Origin: QHWK01 sp035315685
GTDB lineage: Bacteria; Acidobacteriota; Vicinamibacteria; Vicinamibacterales; CAVVIG01
NCBI GenBank assembly: GCA_035315685.1
Contig: DATFXR010000214.1
Coordinates: 1 to 30,523 of the forward strand
Direction of reading: 5' to 3'
Length of the DNA: 30,523 bases
The notes beneath the pieces are model-generated. The model worked only from the letters and a program-made list of their open reading frames with translations, ran no database searches and was not told the DNA's origin. A program made the position numbers and the translations under genes. Positions 15,076 to 22,860 of this stretch are shown piece after piece. Each line of letters starts with the position of its first letter. Positions within the stretch are counted from its first letter, which is position 1.

Positions 15076-16806
15076 TCAGTACACCCAGCTCTTGGTGTCC
15101 GCGCCGGCTGGCGCCGTCTTGATCATCCAGCGCGCCATTGCCGGCATGTAACGCTGATGGACCGTGCGGCCGCCGACGTTGTTGGGGTGCTCGGTGTCGC
15201 CGGTGAAACAGTGTTCGCGCCGCTCGCCGTAGACGATCTCCGCCTCGGACGAAGGCGTCGCGCGCATCAGGAACTCCTCCATCTGATACATCGCGTTGTT
15301 CAGGTAACCGTTGTCCATCGTCCCGCTGGTCAGGTGAATCTTGCCGCGCAGCTTCGGGCCGAGCGTTGCCCAGTCGCGCTGCATGATGTAGCGCAGGTCG
15401 TAGTGATCGCGCCAGTAGCGCGCGACCTCCGGATCGATGGCGCCGGTGAGCTTGTCGTACAACGGCTTGTAATAGCCGTCGTCGCCGACCGGGCCGAAGA
15501 CCGACGCCCAGGCGTCATGCTGTCCCGCCGACCGGCCGTGCGTGCCGATTGCGAGCTCGACGAGATTGCGATCCTCGAAGGTGGCGTAGAGATGATCCCG
15601 GAAGTCGCGGTAGCCCGGCTTGGGCGTCCGCTTCCACGGGTTGTCTTCGTAGTAATACGCGTTGTGCTCGTCGTAGATGTTCACCGACCGGTATGAGCGG
15701 AAGTCGACCGGGTCCGGGCAGAGCGCCCACGCGCCGTTGTAGTCGTCCGGATAGAACACCTGCGCGCCGAGCGCTTCCCACCCGCCGGTCGATCCGCCGG
15801 TCATCACGCGGGCCCACGGCTGGCCGATGCCGCGGAACTTCTGCTCGAGGTACGGGATCAGATCGCGCGTGATCGCGTCGCCATAGGGTCCATTGTTCGC
15901 CGAGTTCACGGCGTAGGAGTCGTCGAAGTACGGCGTCGGATGCTGGAAAAGGACGTGGATCATGCGCGGAAAACCCGGTCCGTTCCACGCCTGGTAGAAC
16001 CTGTAGGCGGCGTCCTGCGTGTCGCGCTGCGCGCCGCGCGCCGTCGCAGCCGGCGGCGTCTCGCGCCAGCCGTCGCCGTCGGCGTTGCGCGGGAAATGCC
16101 CGTGGTGAATCAGGATCGGATAGCGCGCGTTGGCATGCTCGGCCCACCCGTGCGGCAGCGTCACGATGGCGCCGATCGACATCGGCCGTCCCCAGAACTT
16201 CGTCAGCCGCTCGTTCGCTACCGAGAGGTATTTCACCTGTTCGGTGTCCTTCAGCGGCTCGATGGGCGGAATCTCCTGGTCCATGTCGATGCGAATCTCG
16301 CCACCATGTGCGGGATCGATGCGCATCTTCACCGGCCTGCTGTAGAAGTTGCCCGGTTTCGCGTCCCAATGCTGCCCTTCACCCTGGTCCATCGGCATCT
16401 TGATCGTGTGGCCGTCGGTGCGATGGAAGGTTTCGTAGCGGTTGAACAGCGCCTGCACCCAGTACTCACCGGGCGGAATGTCCCTGACGCTGCGGACCGG
16501 CCAGCCGAAGGTGCTCTCGTCCACGATCGCGGGCTCGCCGGGACGCAGGCCGTCGACGTCCACGCCGAAGATCGGCCGCGTGGTGTTGGCGCGGTACTGA
16601 TCGCTTTGCGACTTTGGTTCGGTCCGGCCGTCGTCCGACACGAACAGCAGCACCCGTCCGTCGAGCGGCTGCGCGCTTCGCACGGAGGGGAACGAGATCG
16701 CGAAGCGCACCGCGGCGGCGCTGCCCTGCCCGCGCATCCCCAGCGCACCAAGAGAAGCCGCGCCGAGGATGGCGATCAGGCAGCCGGCAGCCAGTGTCGA
16801 GCGCAT
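15076..16806 (-). CDS. Secreted esterase (putative esterase/EstD-like alpha/beta hydrolase)
   Basis: 576 residues from ATG 16806, with GGAGG upstream; the frame extends 13 codons further, without support. A signal peptide (about 1-28) leads into a roughly 200-residue N-terminal beta domain (FAISFPSVRSAQPLDGRVLLF, PPGEYWVQALFNRYE) and then a catalytic domain with GGSTGGWEA (nucleophile Ser339), the HHGHFPR stretch and a C-terminal GERREHCFTGD that could supply the catalytic His. This layout matches enterochelin-esterase-like/putative esterase proteins with an N-terminal immunoglobulin-like domain. The substrate is unknown. The gene heads the STAS operon, with only 1 bp to the next start. Confidence 0.9.
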   Translation of the reverse strand: MRSTLAAGCLIAILGAASLGALGMRGQGSAAAVRFAISFPSVRSAQPLDGRVLLFVSDDGRTEPKSQSDQYRANTTRPIFGVDVDGLRPGEPAIVDESTFGWPVRSVRDIPPGEYWVQALFNRYETFHRTDGHTIKMPMDQGEGQHWDAKPGNFYSRPVKMRIDPAHGGEIRIDMDQEIPPIEPLKDTEQVKYLSVANERLTKFWGRPMSIGAIVTLPHGWAEHANARYPILIHHGHFPRNADGDGWRETPPAATARGAQRDTQDAAYRFYQAWNGPGFPRMIHVLFQHPTPYFDDSYAVNSANNGPYGDAITRDLIPYLEQKFRGIGQPWARVMTGGSTGGWEALGAQVFYPDDYNGAWALCPDPVDFRSYRSVNIYDEHNAYYYEDNPWKRTPKPGYRDFRDHLYATFEDRNLVELAIGTHGRSAGQHDAWASVFGPVGDDGYYKPLYDKLTGAIDPEVARYWRDHYDLRYIMQRDWATLGPKLRGKIHLTSGTMDNGYLNNAMYQMEEFLMRATPSSEAEIVYGERREHCFTGDTEHPNNVGGRTVHQRYMPAMARWMIKTAPAGADTKSWVY

Positions 16807-16923
16807 GTCGCGTGCACCTCCAGTCGTCGCGCCGTGTGCGCGCACACGTTACCACGCCTGCAGCCGATCGCGCCGCAACAAGAACCTTCGCAGAGTGCGC
16901 GCAATGGCATACTGGTGCCGCTG

Positions 16924-18270
16924 ATGACGTCCTCGTACGACTGCGACGTTGTCGTCTGCGGCGGCGGACCCGCCGGATCGACGGCCGCGGCCTTCCTCGC
17001 GCGGGCGGGCCGCCGCGTGGTCCTGCTCGAACGTGATCGTTTCCCGCGCTTCCACATCGGCGAATCGCTGCTGGCGTCGGTGAACGACGTGTTTCGCGCG
17101 ATCGGCGCCGACGACCTGGTCCGCGCCGCCGGCTTCACGCAGAAGTGGGGCGCGACGTTCATGGCCGGGGACGGCAGCATCGAACGGTACCTCGATTTCG
17201 GGTCGGCTCCCGGCGTCGACGTGCCGCAGACCTGGCAGGTGCCGCGTGCGGCGTTCGACGAGCTGCTGTTGCGCCATGCGGCGGCGAGCGGGGCCGACGT
17301 CCGCGAGCAGCAGCGGGTCGTCTCGGTCGAGTTCGGCGCAGACGGCGTGGCGACGACCGTCCAGACGACGAACGGCACCGGCGGCGTGCGGACGCTGCGG
17401 GCTCGCGCAGTCGTGGATGCATCCGGTCGCGGCGCACTGCTGGGGCGCAAGTTCAACCTGCGCGTCGAAGAGCCGCGCCTCGCCAACGTCGCCATCTTCT
17501 CCCACTACTCCGGCGTGCCGCGGCCGGAGGGTCGCCGGTCCGGCGACATCCGCATCGTCGCGCGCGACGACCTCGGATGGTTCTGGCTGATTCCGATTTC
17601 AGGCGAGCTGATGAGCGTGGGGGTAGTTCTGCCGCGCGACGCGTTTCGCGCCTTCGCCGATCTCGAGCACGAGGCGATCCTCGAGCGCGCGATTGCCGAC
17701 ACGCCGGTGGTCGCGCAGCTGCTGGCCCACGCGCAGCGCGAGTGGCCGGTGCGCGTCGAGCGCGACTTCTCGTTCGGATCGCGCGCGTATGCCGGCGATC
17801 GCTGGGTGCTCGCCGGCGACGCCGGATCGTTTCTGGATCCGGTGTTCTCGACCGGCGTGGCGATCGCGCTGGAGTCGGGCCTCGAAGCCGCGCAGGCGAT
17901 TGCTACCGGTCTGGCTGCGAACGATCTCTCGGCACGCCGGTTCAGAACCTTCGAACGCCGCCAGCGCGCGCGGTACCGGTCGTTCCGGCGCTTCGTCGTC
18001 GGGTTCTACACGCCGGAGTTCCGCGACCTGTTCTTCGACAAGGATCCGCCCGCGCGCATCTATCGCGCGCTCGCCACAGTGTTCGCCGGGTACTGGCGGC
18101 CGTCGCTGACGACGCGATTCTGGGTCCGCCTGTTCCTGATGCTCGTGCGGCTCCAGAAACGAATCGGCGTCGTGCCGCGACGCGGAACGCTCGCGGCACT
18201 TCCGTCAGTCAGGCGCGCGGACACCGTCCGGCTAAAGCCGGATACTACCGACGTCACCAGATCACGGTAG
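16924..18270 (+). CDS. FAD-dependent oxidoreductase of the flavin-dependent halogenase type
   Basis: 448 residues from ATG 16924. The Rossmann motif CGGGPAGS (12-19) and ERDRFPRFHIGESLL (36-50) are standard for the tryptophan-halogenase/geranylgeranyl-reductase superfamily. Two further motifs point to halogenases: Trp219-Phe-Trp221-Leu-Ile-Pro224 (WxWxIP) and Phe303-Leu-Asp-Pro306-Val-Phe-Ser309-Thr-Gly311 (FxxPxxSxG). QKWGATF (Lys74) sits where the catalytic lysine region is expected. GDAGSF near 298 is the second FAD motif. Halogenases use a reduced flavin from a separate reductase and oxidise chloride or bromide; no such reductase or secondary-metabolite gene is nearby. The last 14 residues (from Val435, VRLKPDTT onwards) come from an intergenic repeat. 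Confidence 0.9.
   Translation: MTSSYDCDVVVCGGGPAGSTAAAFLARAGRRVVLLERDRFPRFHIGESLLASVNDVFRAIGADDLVRAAGFTQKWGATFMAGDGSIERYLDFGSAPGVDVPQTWQVPRAAFDELLLRHAAASGADVREQQRVVSVEFGADGVATTVQTTNGTGGVRTLRARAVVDASGRGALLGRKFNLRVEEPRLANVAIFSHYSGVPRPEGRRSGDIRIVARDDLGWFWLIPISGELMSVGVVLPRDAFRAFADLEHEAILERAIADTPVVAQLLAHAQREWPVRVERDFSFGSRAYAGDRWVLAGDAGSFLDPVFSTGVAIALESGLEAAQAIATGLAANDLSARRFRTFERRQRARYRSFRRFVVGFYTPEFRDLFFDKDPPARIYRALATVFAGYWRPSLTTRFWVRLFLMLVRLQKRIGVVPRRGTLAALPSVRRADTVRLKPDTTDVTRSR
18226..18249. repeat. GTCCGGCTAAAGCCGGAT palindromic repeat copy, inside the coding sequence
   Basis: A GTCCGGC/GCCGGA hairpin followed by TACTACC, the reverse orientation of the TAGTGTCCGGC units seen at 5095 and in the array at 18316-18420. 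It encodes residues 435-442 of the upstream flavoprotein. Confidence 0.75.
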
Positions 18271-18315
18271 TGTCGCCTCGCACGAGTGTCCGGCTTTAGG
18301 CAGACCACGCTGCCG

Positions 18316-18420
18316 TAGTGTCGCGCTTTAGCCGGACCTTCCGTCGTGTCCGGCCTTAGCCGGACCATCCGTAGCGTCCCGCTTCAGCCGGACCATCCGT
18401 AGTGTCCCGCTTCAGCCGAA
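18316..18420. repeat. 28-bp tandem repeat array, four units
   Basis: Units begin GTC(C/G)(C/G)GC at 18320, 18348, 18376 and 18404, a period of exactly 28 bp, each containing a (C)GCTT(T/C)AGCCGGACC hairpin and mostly ending ATCCGTAG. Adjacent units differ by only a few bases and there are no spacers. The array extends into the end of the DUF3224 gene and supplies its stop codon. Confidence 0.85.
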
Positions 18421-18822
18421 CCGTGATCCCCGCTCCGACGGAAGCGTGTACTCGAACTCGTACGAATGCTTGGTGCCGTCGATCGTGATCGTCATCCTGC
18501 CGGCAAGGCCGACGAGTTGATCGGTGCCCGAATCCGGAACCGCGACGATAGCCAACTGAGCTTCTCCCCGCATCATCGTGGCGTTGTGCTGCAGGATGAA
18601 CGTGCCTTTGCGGCCGTGCAACGTGGCCGTCACCTTCTCGAGCGCGACGTAGCCCGCCGAATCCTTCACGGCGGTCCCTGCGGTGAGCATCTGGCCCTTG
18701 CTCGTCCCTTCGAGATCGCCGTGATACTGCTTGTCGATGGACATCCGCCCGAGCGAGGGATCCGTCACCGCGTCCGACAGCGACGCGAGCCTGACGTCGA
18801 ACGTTCCAGTCGCGCGTGTCAC
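18412..18822 (-). CDS. DUF3224 family protein
   Basis: 136 residues from GTG 18822, whose GTGA overlaps the preceding stop; the longer open frame is not supported. It is a small one-domain beta-barrel-like protein with the DUF3224 marks RMSIDKQYHGDLEGTSKGQM, GYVALEKVTATLHGRKGTF and FILQHNATM, and ends FEYTLPSERG. The family function is unknown. The stop TGA at 18412 and the last two or three codons (Arg-Phe-Gly region) fall inside the 28-bp repeat array. It is the last gene of the cluster starting with the acylase at 22722. Confidence 0.92.
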   Translation of the reverse strand: MTRATGTFDVRLASLSDAVTDPSLGRMSIDKQYHGDLEGTSKGQMLTAGTAVKDSAGYVALEKVTATLHGRKGTFILQHNATMMRGEAQLAIVAVPDSGTDQLVGLAGRMTITIDGTKHSYEFEYTLPSERGSRFG

Positions 18823-19208
18823 GATGCCGGCGCCAGCATGTTGGCGTCGCGGAAGATCACCCATCGGCCGTCAGGCTTCTTGCGCAGGATCGCCAGTGCC
18901 GGTCCGGCCAGCCGTGTCGGTTCGCCGGCATCGGGCGTGATCGTGACCTTGATCTGATTCCAGCAGTAGGCCCATTCGCCGAACACACGGACCTCTTCAA
19001 CGACCACCGTGCCGTCGAAGCGGCCGCTGCGTTCCAGCGCGCGCGATGCCTCGGCAAACGGCGCCTTGCCGTGCATCGGCGGACGCCCGGCGCCGAGAAA
19101 CACGACTTCCTCGTCGATCATCTCGAGCGTGCGATCGAGGTCTCCCGTCTTCGTCGCCTCCATCCACGTCGCGATCAGCGTGCGAATCGCCTGTTCGTCC
19201 GGCGTCAC
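18819..19208 (-). CDS. SnoaL-like/DUF4440 (SgcJ/EcaC-type) protein
   Basis: 129 residues from GTG 19208, one base past the amidase stop; the frame could begin earlier at GTG 19226 but would then overlap it. The sequence DEQAIRTLIATWMEAT, GDLDRTLEMIDEEVVF and GRWVIFRDANML is the standard NTF2-like/SnoaL fold pattern: an N-terminal helix pair, then a curved beta-sheet. It is cytoplasmic, with no signal peptide. Such domains bind small molecules, and the specific ligand here is unknown. It is coupled to DUF3224 by GTGA. Confidence 0.92.
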   Translation of the reverse strand: MTPDEQAIRTLIATWMEATKTGDLDRTLEMIDEEVVFLGAGRPPMHGKAPFAEASRALERSGRFDGTVVVEEVRVFGEWAYCWNQIKVTITPDAGEPTRLAGPALAILRKKPDGRWVIFRDANMLAPAS

Positions 19209-19209
19209 G

Positions 19210-20514
19210 TCAATCCGAGGCGCCACGCAGCAGTGTTTCGAGCCTGACGGCGGTTCGCAAGAGCCGAGCTTCTTCTCCGTGAGCCGCCGTCAGCTGCAGC
19301 CCGAGCGGCAGGCCGTGCGACACGGCCATCGGGATCGTGATCGCCGGAACGCCGAGCGTGGTCCACGATGCGTTCATGCTCGAATCGCCCGTCGACTCGA
19401 GGCCGAGTGGCGCCGGGCCGGTTGCCGCCGGCACCAGGATCACCGGCGTCGTCTTGTAGATCTGGGCGATGTGGGTCCGCGACGCCTCGACGAGCCGCCG
19501 CGTCTGATCGAGGGTCTCGACCGGAATCTGCAGACCTTCGCGGACGAGCGCGGCCATGTCCGCGAGCCGCTCGCCATACTCCTTGTAGCGCTGCTCGTGA
19601 AAGCGCGCGCCTTCGTAGAACATGATCGTGCGGTTCGCAGCAACCAGCGCCTCCAGCATCCTCGCGATGTCGATCGAGAGGATCGCGACGCCCGCCTTGC
19701 GCAGACGCGCGACAGTCTGCGCGAAGGCCGCAGCCATCGGCGGTTCGACTTTCGGCAGAGGGTCGGGCGCCGCGATCGGGAACTGCTCGGCGCGGCCGGT
19801 CTGGTGCCCCATCGTTTCCCAGAGTGCGATCATGTCGGCTGCCGTGTGCGTGAACAACCCGAGCGTGTCGAGGCTCTTCGCGAACGGCAGAACGCCGTCC
19901 ATCGGCAGGAGACCGTAGGTCGGCTTGAAACCGGTGATGCCGCAGAACGACGCCGGTCGCAGTACCGAGCCACCGGTCTGGGTTCCGAGCGCGAACGGGA
20001 TCATGCCCGCTGCGACCGCGGCGGCCGACCCGCTCGAACTGCCGCCCGGCGTATGCGCCAGATCGCGCGGGTTGCGCGTCGGCGCGGGTGTCCGGTACGC
20101 GAACGACGTGGTGTGCGTCTTGCCCATCACGACGCCTCCGCGCCCGCGCAGATCGCGCACGATGGCCGCGTCGGTGGTGCCGATCCGTCCGTTGTAGATC
20201 GGCGAACCGTACTCGGTGGCCAGGCCCTTCGTCTCGATGATGTCTTTCACGCCGAATGGAATCGAGGTGAGCGCGCCGCTGCCGACCGGTTTCTCCGGCG
20301 CCACCTGAACCCACGCGTGAATCCGCGTATCGAGCTCACCGATGCGAACGACGGCCGACGCCAGCGCCCGGTCACGCACCTCGCGGGAGGCCTGCCGCCA
20401 GTCGAGAAACGTGTCGAGGCGCGGCGATCCCGCGGCAGCGCGACGCAGCGCGAGCATCGGTGCGGCTATGCTGGCGGCAGAGCCGGCGAGAAAGGTCCGA
20501 CGATCGAGACGCAT
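19210..20514 (-). CDS. Secreted amidase (amidase-signature family)
   Basis: 434 residues from ATG 20514; a TTG at 20529 is upstream but in AT-rich spacer sequence. The N terminus RLDRRTFLAGSAASIAA is a good Tat signal, so the enzyme is exported folded. The amidase-signature triad is present: Lys90 in IPFGVKD, cis-Ser159 in GGSSSGSAA, and nucleophile Ser183 in TGGSVLRPASF, followed by CGITGFKPTYG. It hydrolyses amide bonds; the substrate cannot be read. The acylase gene lies 34 bp upstream and the SnoaL-like gene 1 bp downstream. Confidence 0.95.
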   Translation of the reverse strand: MRLDRRTFLAGSAASIAAPMLALRRAAAGSPRLDTFLDWRQASREVRDRALASAVVRIGELDTRIHAWVQVAPEKPVGSGALTSIPFGVKDIIETKGLATEYGSPIYNGRIGTTDAAIVRDLRGRGGVVMGKTHTTSFAYRTPAPTRNPRDLAHTPGGSSSGSAAAVAAGMIPFALGTQTGGSVLRPASFCGITGFKPTYGLLPMDGVLPFAKSLDTLGLFTHTAADMIALWETMGHQTGRAEQFPIAAPDPLPKVEPPMAAAFAQTVARLRKAGVAILSIDIARMLEALVAANRTIMFYEGARFHEQRYKEYGERLADMAALVREGLQIPVETLDQTRRLVEASRTHIAQIYKTTPVILVPAATGPAPLGLESTGDSSMNASWTTLGVPAITIPMAVSHGLPLGLQLTAAHGEEARLLRTAVRLETLLRGASD

Positions 20515-20547
20515 TCCAAAAAATTTCAAATTCCTAATTGCGGGCGG

Positions 20548-22722
20548 CTACTTTCCCGGATGGTACTGCCGCTCGACGTGCTGCTCGACGTCGGCGCGAT
20601 AGAACCAGACATCGCGCAGGTTGCCGGTGGCGTAACGCTCCGCCTGATCGCCGAAGTGCTTCGAGTTCGGATCCCCGCTCTCGCCTCCGGCCGTCACCGC
20701 CCTGGCGCGCACGCGGTCGCCGAACTCGACCACGGCGACGAAACTGTTGCCGGTGGTCCCGTACATCTTCTTCGTGCCGCGATAAGTACGCGCGCCGAAC
20801 GAGGCCAGCGATCCCCAGCGCGCAGAGGTGAACGCAACCGGAATGCTCGGCTCGCGATCGTCGAACGGCTGGACCAGGGCGCCGTTGATCCGCTGATAAC
20901 GATTGATCTCTCCCCACGGCGTCTTCCAGCGGCCGAAGTCGCCCTCGAGCCTGTCCACCGCCGCCGCGAGCGCCTGCAACAGTTGCTCAGGCGGCGCGTT
21001 CCTGCCGGCGTAGTCGTCGGCGGACATGCCTGACGCCCGCGCTTCGTCGTTGACGCGACGGCCGATCTCTTCACCCCAGTACACCGCGATCGAAGTCGGC
21101 ACGGAGGAAGCGGACCACCGCCGATCCCACGACTTGAGCATCGCGATCGGCTCGGCGAGCTTCGCTCTCAGCGGATTCGATCCGGGTACTGCGTCGTAGG
21201 CCTTGAGCAGCGGCGGCAGCGTCACGTCGAACTCCGGCAGGTAGCTGTCGTAGGCGGCCGCCACCAGCGAGTCGAGCGTGAAATCCTTCTTGCCGTCGAG
21301 GACCTTGATGGCGTGGACACCGCGTGGGTTCTCGCCGTTGCGCTCGACGTATTTCGGATAGCTGCCCTGCTTCGGACTGTTCGGCCCGGCGGCCGTCCAC
21401 GGCCAGTTGTTCGTGTTGTACAACCAGCCGTTCGGCGGGTTCAGCAGCCCCGGCGTCTCGTCGATCGACAGGACGCCGTTCCACTCCGTCGCCGGATCGC
21501 TGCCGTCCACCGGTTTGGTCCAGTCGAACTTCGTGTCGCGCCTCGGGATGAAGTTCGAGTGGAAGTAGGCGATGTCGCCGTCGGCGTCGGCGAAGATCGT
21601 GTTGTTCGACGAGTTGGTGTGGAGCTCCATCGTGTCGCGGAACGCCTTGTAGCTCCTCGCTTTCGTCCGCGAGTACGACTGCTGCAGCGCCTTCAGCGGC
21701 TCCTGCATCAGCCGGACGCTCACCCACTTGCCGTCCGCCTCGCGGACGATCGGACCGTGATCCGTACGGAAGACCGTGAACGTCTTCTGAGCCAGCGCGC
21801 CGTTGCTCTTGTACGGAACCGTGATCGCGCTCGTCGTGATCGGTCGCTCCTCGCTGCCGTACTGGTAGAAGAAGCGATCGCCTTTCCTGAGGATGGTCTC
21901 GAGATACTCGTCGATGTTGTCCACGCCGCTCGAGGTGTGCATCCAGCCGGCGCGGTCGTTGAAGCCCTGGTAGATGAAGAACTGTCCCCACGTCAGCGCG
22001 CCGTAGGCGTTGAGGCCTTCGTCGCTCACCATCTGCGCCTCGGCGCGAAAGAAGAACGAGGTGTGCGGGTTGATCAGCAGCAGCGAGTGCCTGCCGACGC
22101 TGTTCGATGGGGCGACGGCGGCGCCGTTCGACCCGGTCGGCTCGACGTAGGCGGGCGGCAGCGGCTCGGCCGACGCGCTGGCCTTCGGCGCGGCGCCATA
22201 GAACTTCTCGAGCTGTGTCAGGTTCACGCGCTCGATGTCGCCGCCAATGCTCCCCTCGCTGAAGGTCAGCGCCATCCACGGCTCGAAATGCGTGATGACC
22301 CTGGGCTTCACGTTCGGATGCGTGTGCAGGTAATAGTTGAGGCCGTCGGCCCATGCGTTCATCAGCGGTTTCAACCACGCCGGCGCCTTGTCGTACTGCG
22401 CCTTCATGTCGTCGGGCGCGATGAACAGCTTCATGCGCAGGTCGCGCCAGATCTCCGCCTCGCCTTCGGCCTCGGCCAGGCGGCCCATCGAGTTCAGGTA
22501 GTTGGTCTCGACGCGGTTGAAGTCGTCCTCCGCCTGCGCGTAGATCACGCCGAACACCGCGTCGGCGTCGGTCTTTCCGTAGACGTGCGGAATGCCCCAG
22601 GTGTCGCGGATGATGGTGATGTTCTGCGCCTGTTTCTCCCAGGCGGCGGCGTCCTTGTCGGGAGCCGCCTGCCCCACGCACGACGTGCAGGCGACCACGG
22701 CGATGAGCATGAACGTTCGCAT
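20548..22722 (-). CDS. Penicillin acylase family protein (Ntn hydrolase)
   Basis: 724 residues from ATG 22722, with AGGGAG six bases upstream. A short signal peptide (about 1-19) could also be a lipoprotein signal because VVAC and TSC fall at its end. The core ITIIRDTWGIPHVYGKTDAD at 35-54 is the alpha-chain N terminus of penicillin acylases. The GSN of TGSNGAAVAPSNS (Ser198) is the expected autoprocessing and catalytic serine, giving an alpha chain of about 175 residues and a beta chain of about 527. LLINPHTSFF and FRTDHGPIV are further family marks. Members hydrolyse penicillins, N-acyl-homoserine lactones or N-acyl amino acids; which applies here is open. It heads the cluster with the amidase. 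Confidence 0.94.
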   Translation of the reverse strand: MRTFMLIAVVACTSCVGQAAPDKDAAAWEKQAQNITIIRDTWGIPHVYGKTDADAVFGVIYAQAEDDFNRVETNYLNSMGRLAEAEGEAEIWRDLRMKLFIAPDDMKAQYDKAPAWLKPLMNAWADGLNYYLHTHPNVKPRVITHFEPWMALTFSEGSIGGDIERVNLTQLEKFYGAAPKASASAEPLPPAYVEPTGSNGAAVAPSNSVGRHSLLLINPHTSFFFRAEAQMVSDEGLNAYGALTWGQFFIYQGFNDRAGWMHTSSGVDNIDEYLETILRKGDRFFYQYGSEERPITTSAITVPYKSNGALAQKTFTVFRTDHGPIVREADGKWVSVRLMQEPLKALQQSYSRTKARSYKAFRDTMELHTNSSNNTIFADADGDIAYFHSNFIPRRDTKFDWTKPVDGSDPATEWNGVLSIDETPGLLNPPNGWLYNTNNWPWTAAGPNSPKQGSYPKYVERNGENPRGVHAIKVLDGKKDFTLDSLVAAAYDSYLPEFDVTLPPLLKAYDAVPGSNPLRAKLAEPIAMLKSWDRRWSASSVPTSIAVYWGEEIGRRVNDEARASGMSADDYAGRNAPPEQLLQALAAAVDRLEGDFGRWKTPWGEINRYQRINGALVQPFDDREPSIPVAFTSARWGSLASFGARTYRGTKKMYGTTGNSFVAVVEFGDRVRARAVTAGGESGDPNSKHFGDQAERYATGNLRDVWFYRADVEQHVERQYHPGK

Positions 22723-22764
22723 GAGTTCTCCCTGAATCGCAGTGGGCGGATGGTAGCACGCTCA

Positions 22765-22860
22765 CCAATGGCCAATGGCCAATGGCTGATGGCTGACGGC
22801 GAATGGCCGGCACCAACCATCAACGTGGCCATGAGCCATCAGCCCTTGGCCGTCAGCCAT
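22765..22860. repeat. Short-repeat palindrome (AATGGCC/ATGGCTG heptamers)
   Basis: The left arm is CCAATGGCCAATGGCCAATGG and GCTGATGGCTGACGG; the right arm is ATGAGCCATCAGCCCTTGG and CCGTCAGCCAT. It lies between the acylase and epoxide-hydrolase-like genes. The final CAGCCATC end is used as the last codons and stop of the latter gene. Confidence 0.8.

Noticed and set aside
14217..16806. A complete sigma-factor partner-switch system
   Set aside because: Only the STAS components exist here; no kinase, phosphatase or sigma factor gene is adjacent.
15940..16923. Upstream extension of the flavoprotein frame
   Set aside because: It is antisense to the esterase gene and has no domain; the protein begins naturally at ATG 16924 with the Rossmann motif.
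18316..18420. CRISPR-like repeat array
   Set aside because: The 28-bp period equals the whole unit; units are contiguous with no unique spacers, and no cas genes are near.
19009..21033. A 674-codon open frame on the plus strand
   Set aside because: It is antisense to the amidase and acylase genes, Arg/His-rich and without any recognisable domain, the usual shadow in high-GC coding DNA.
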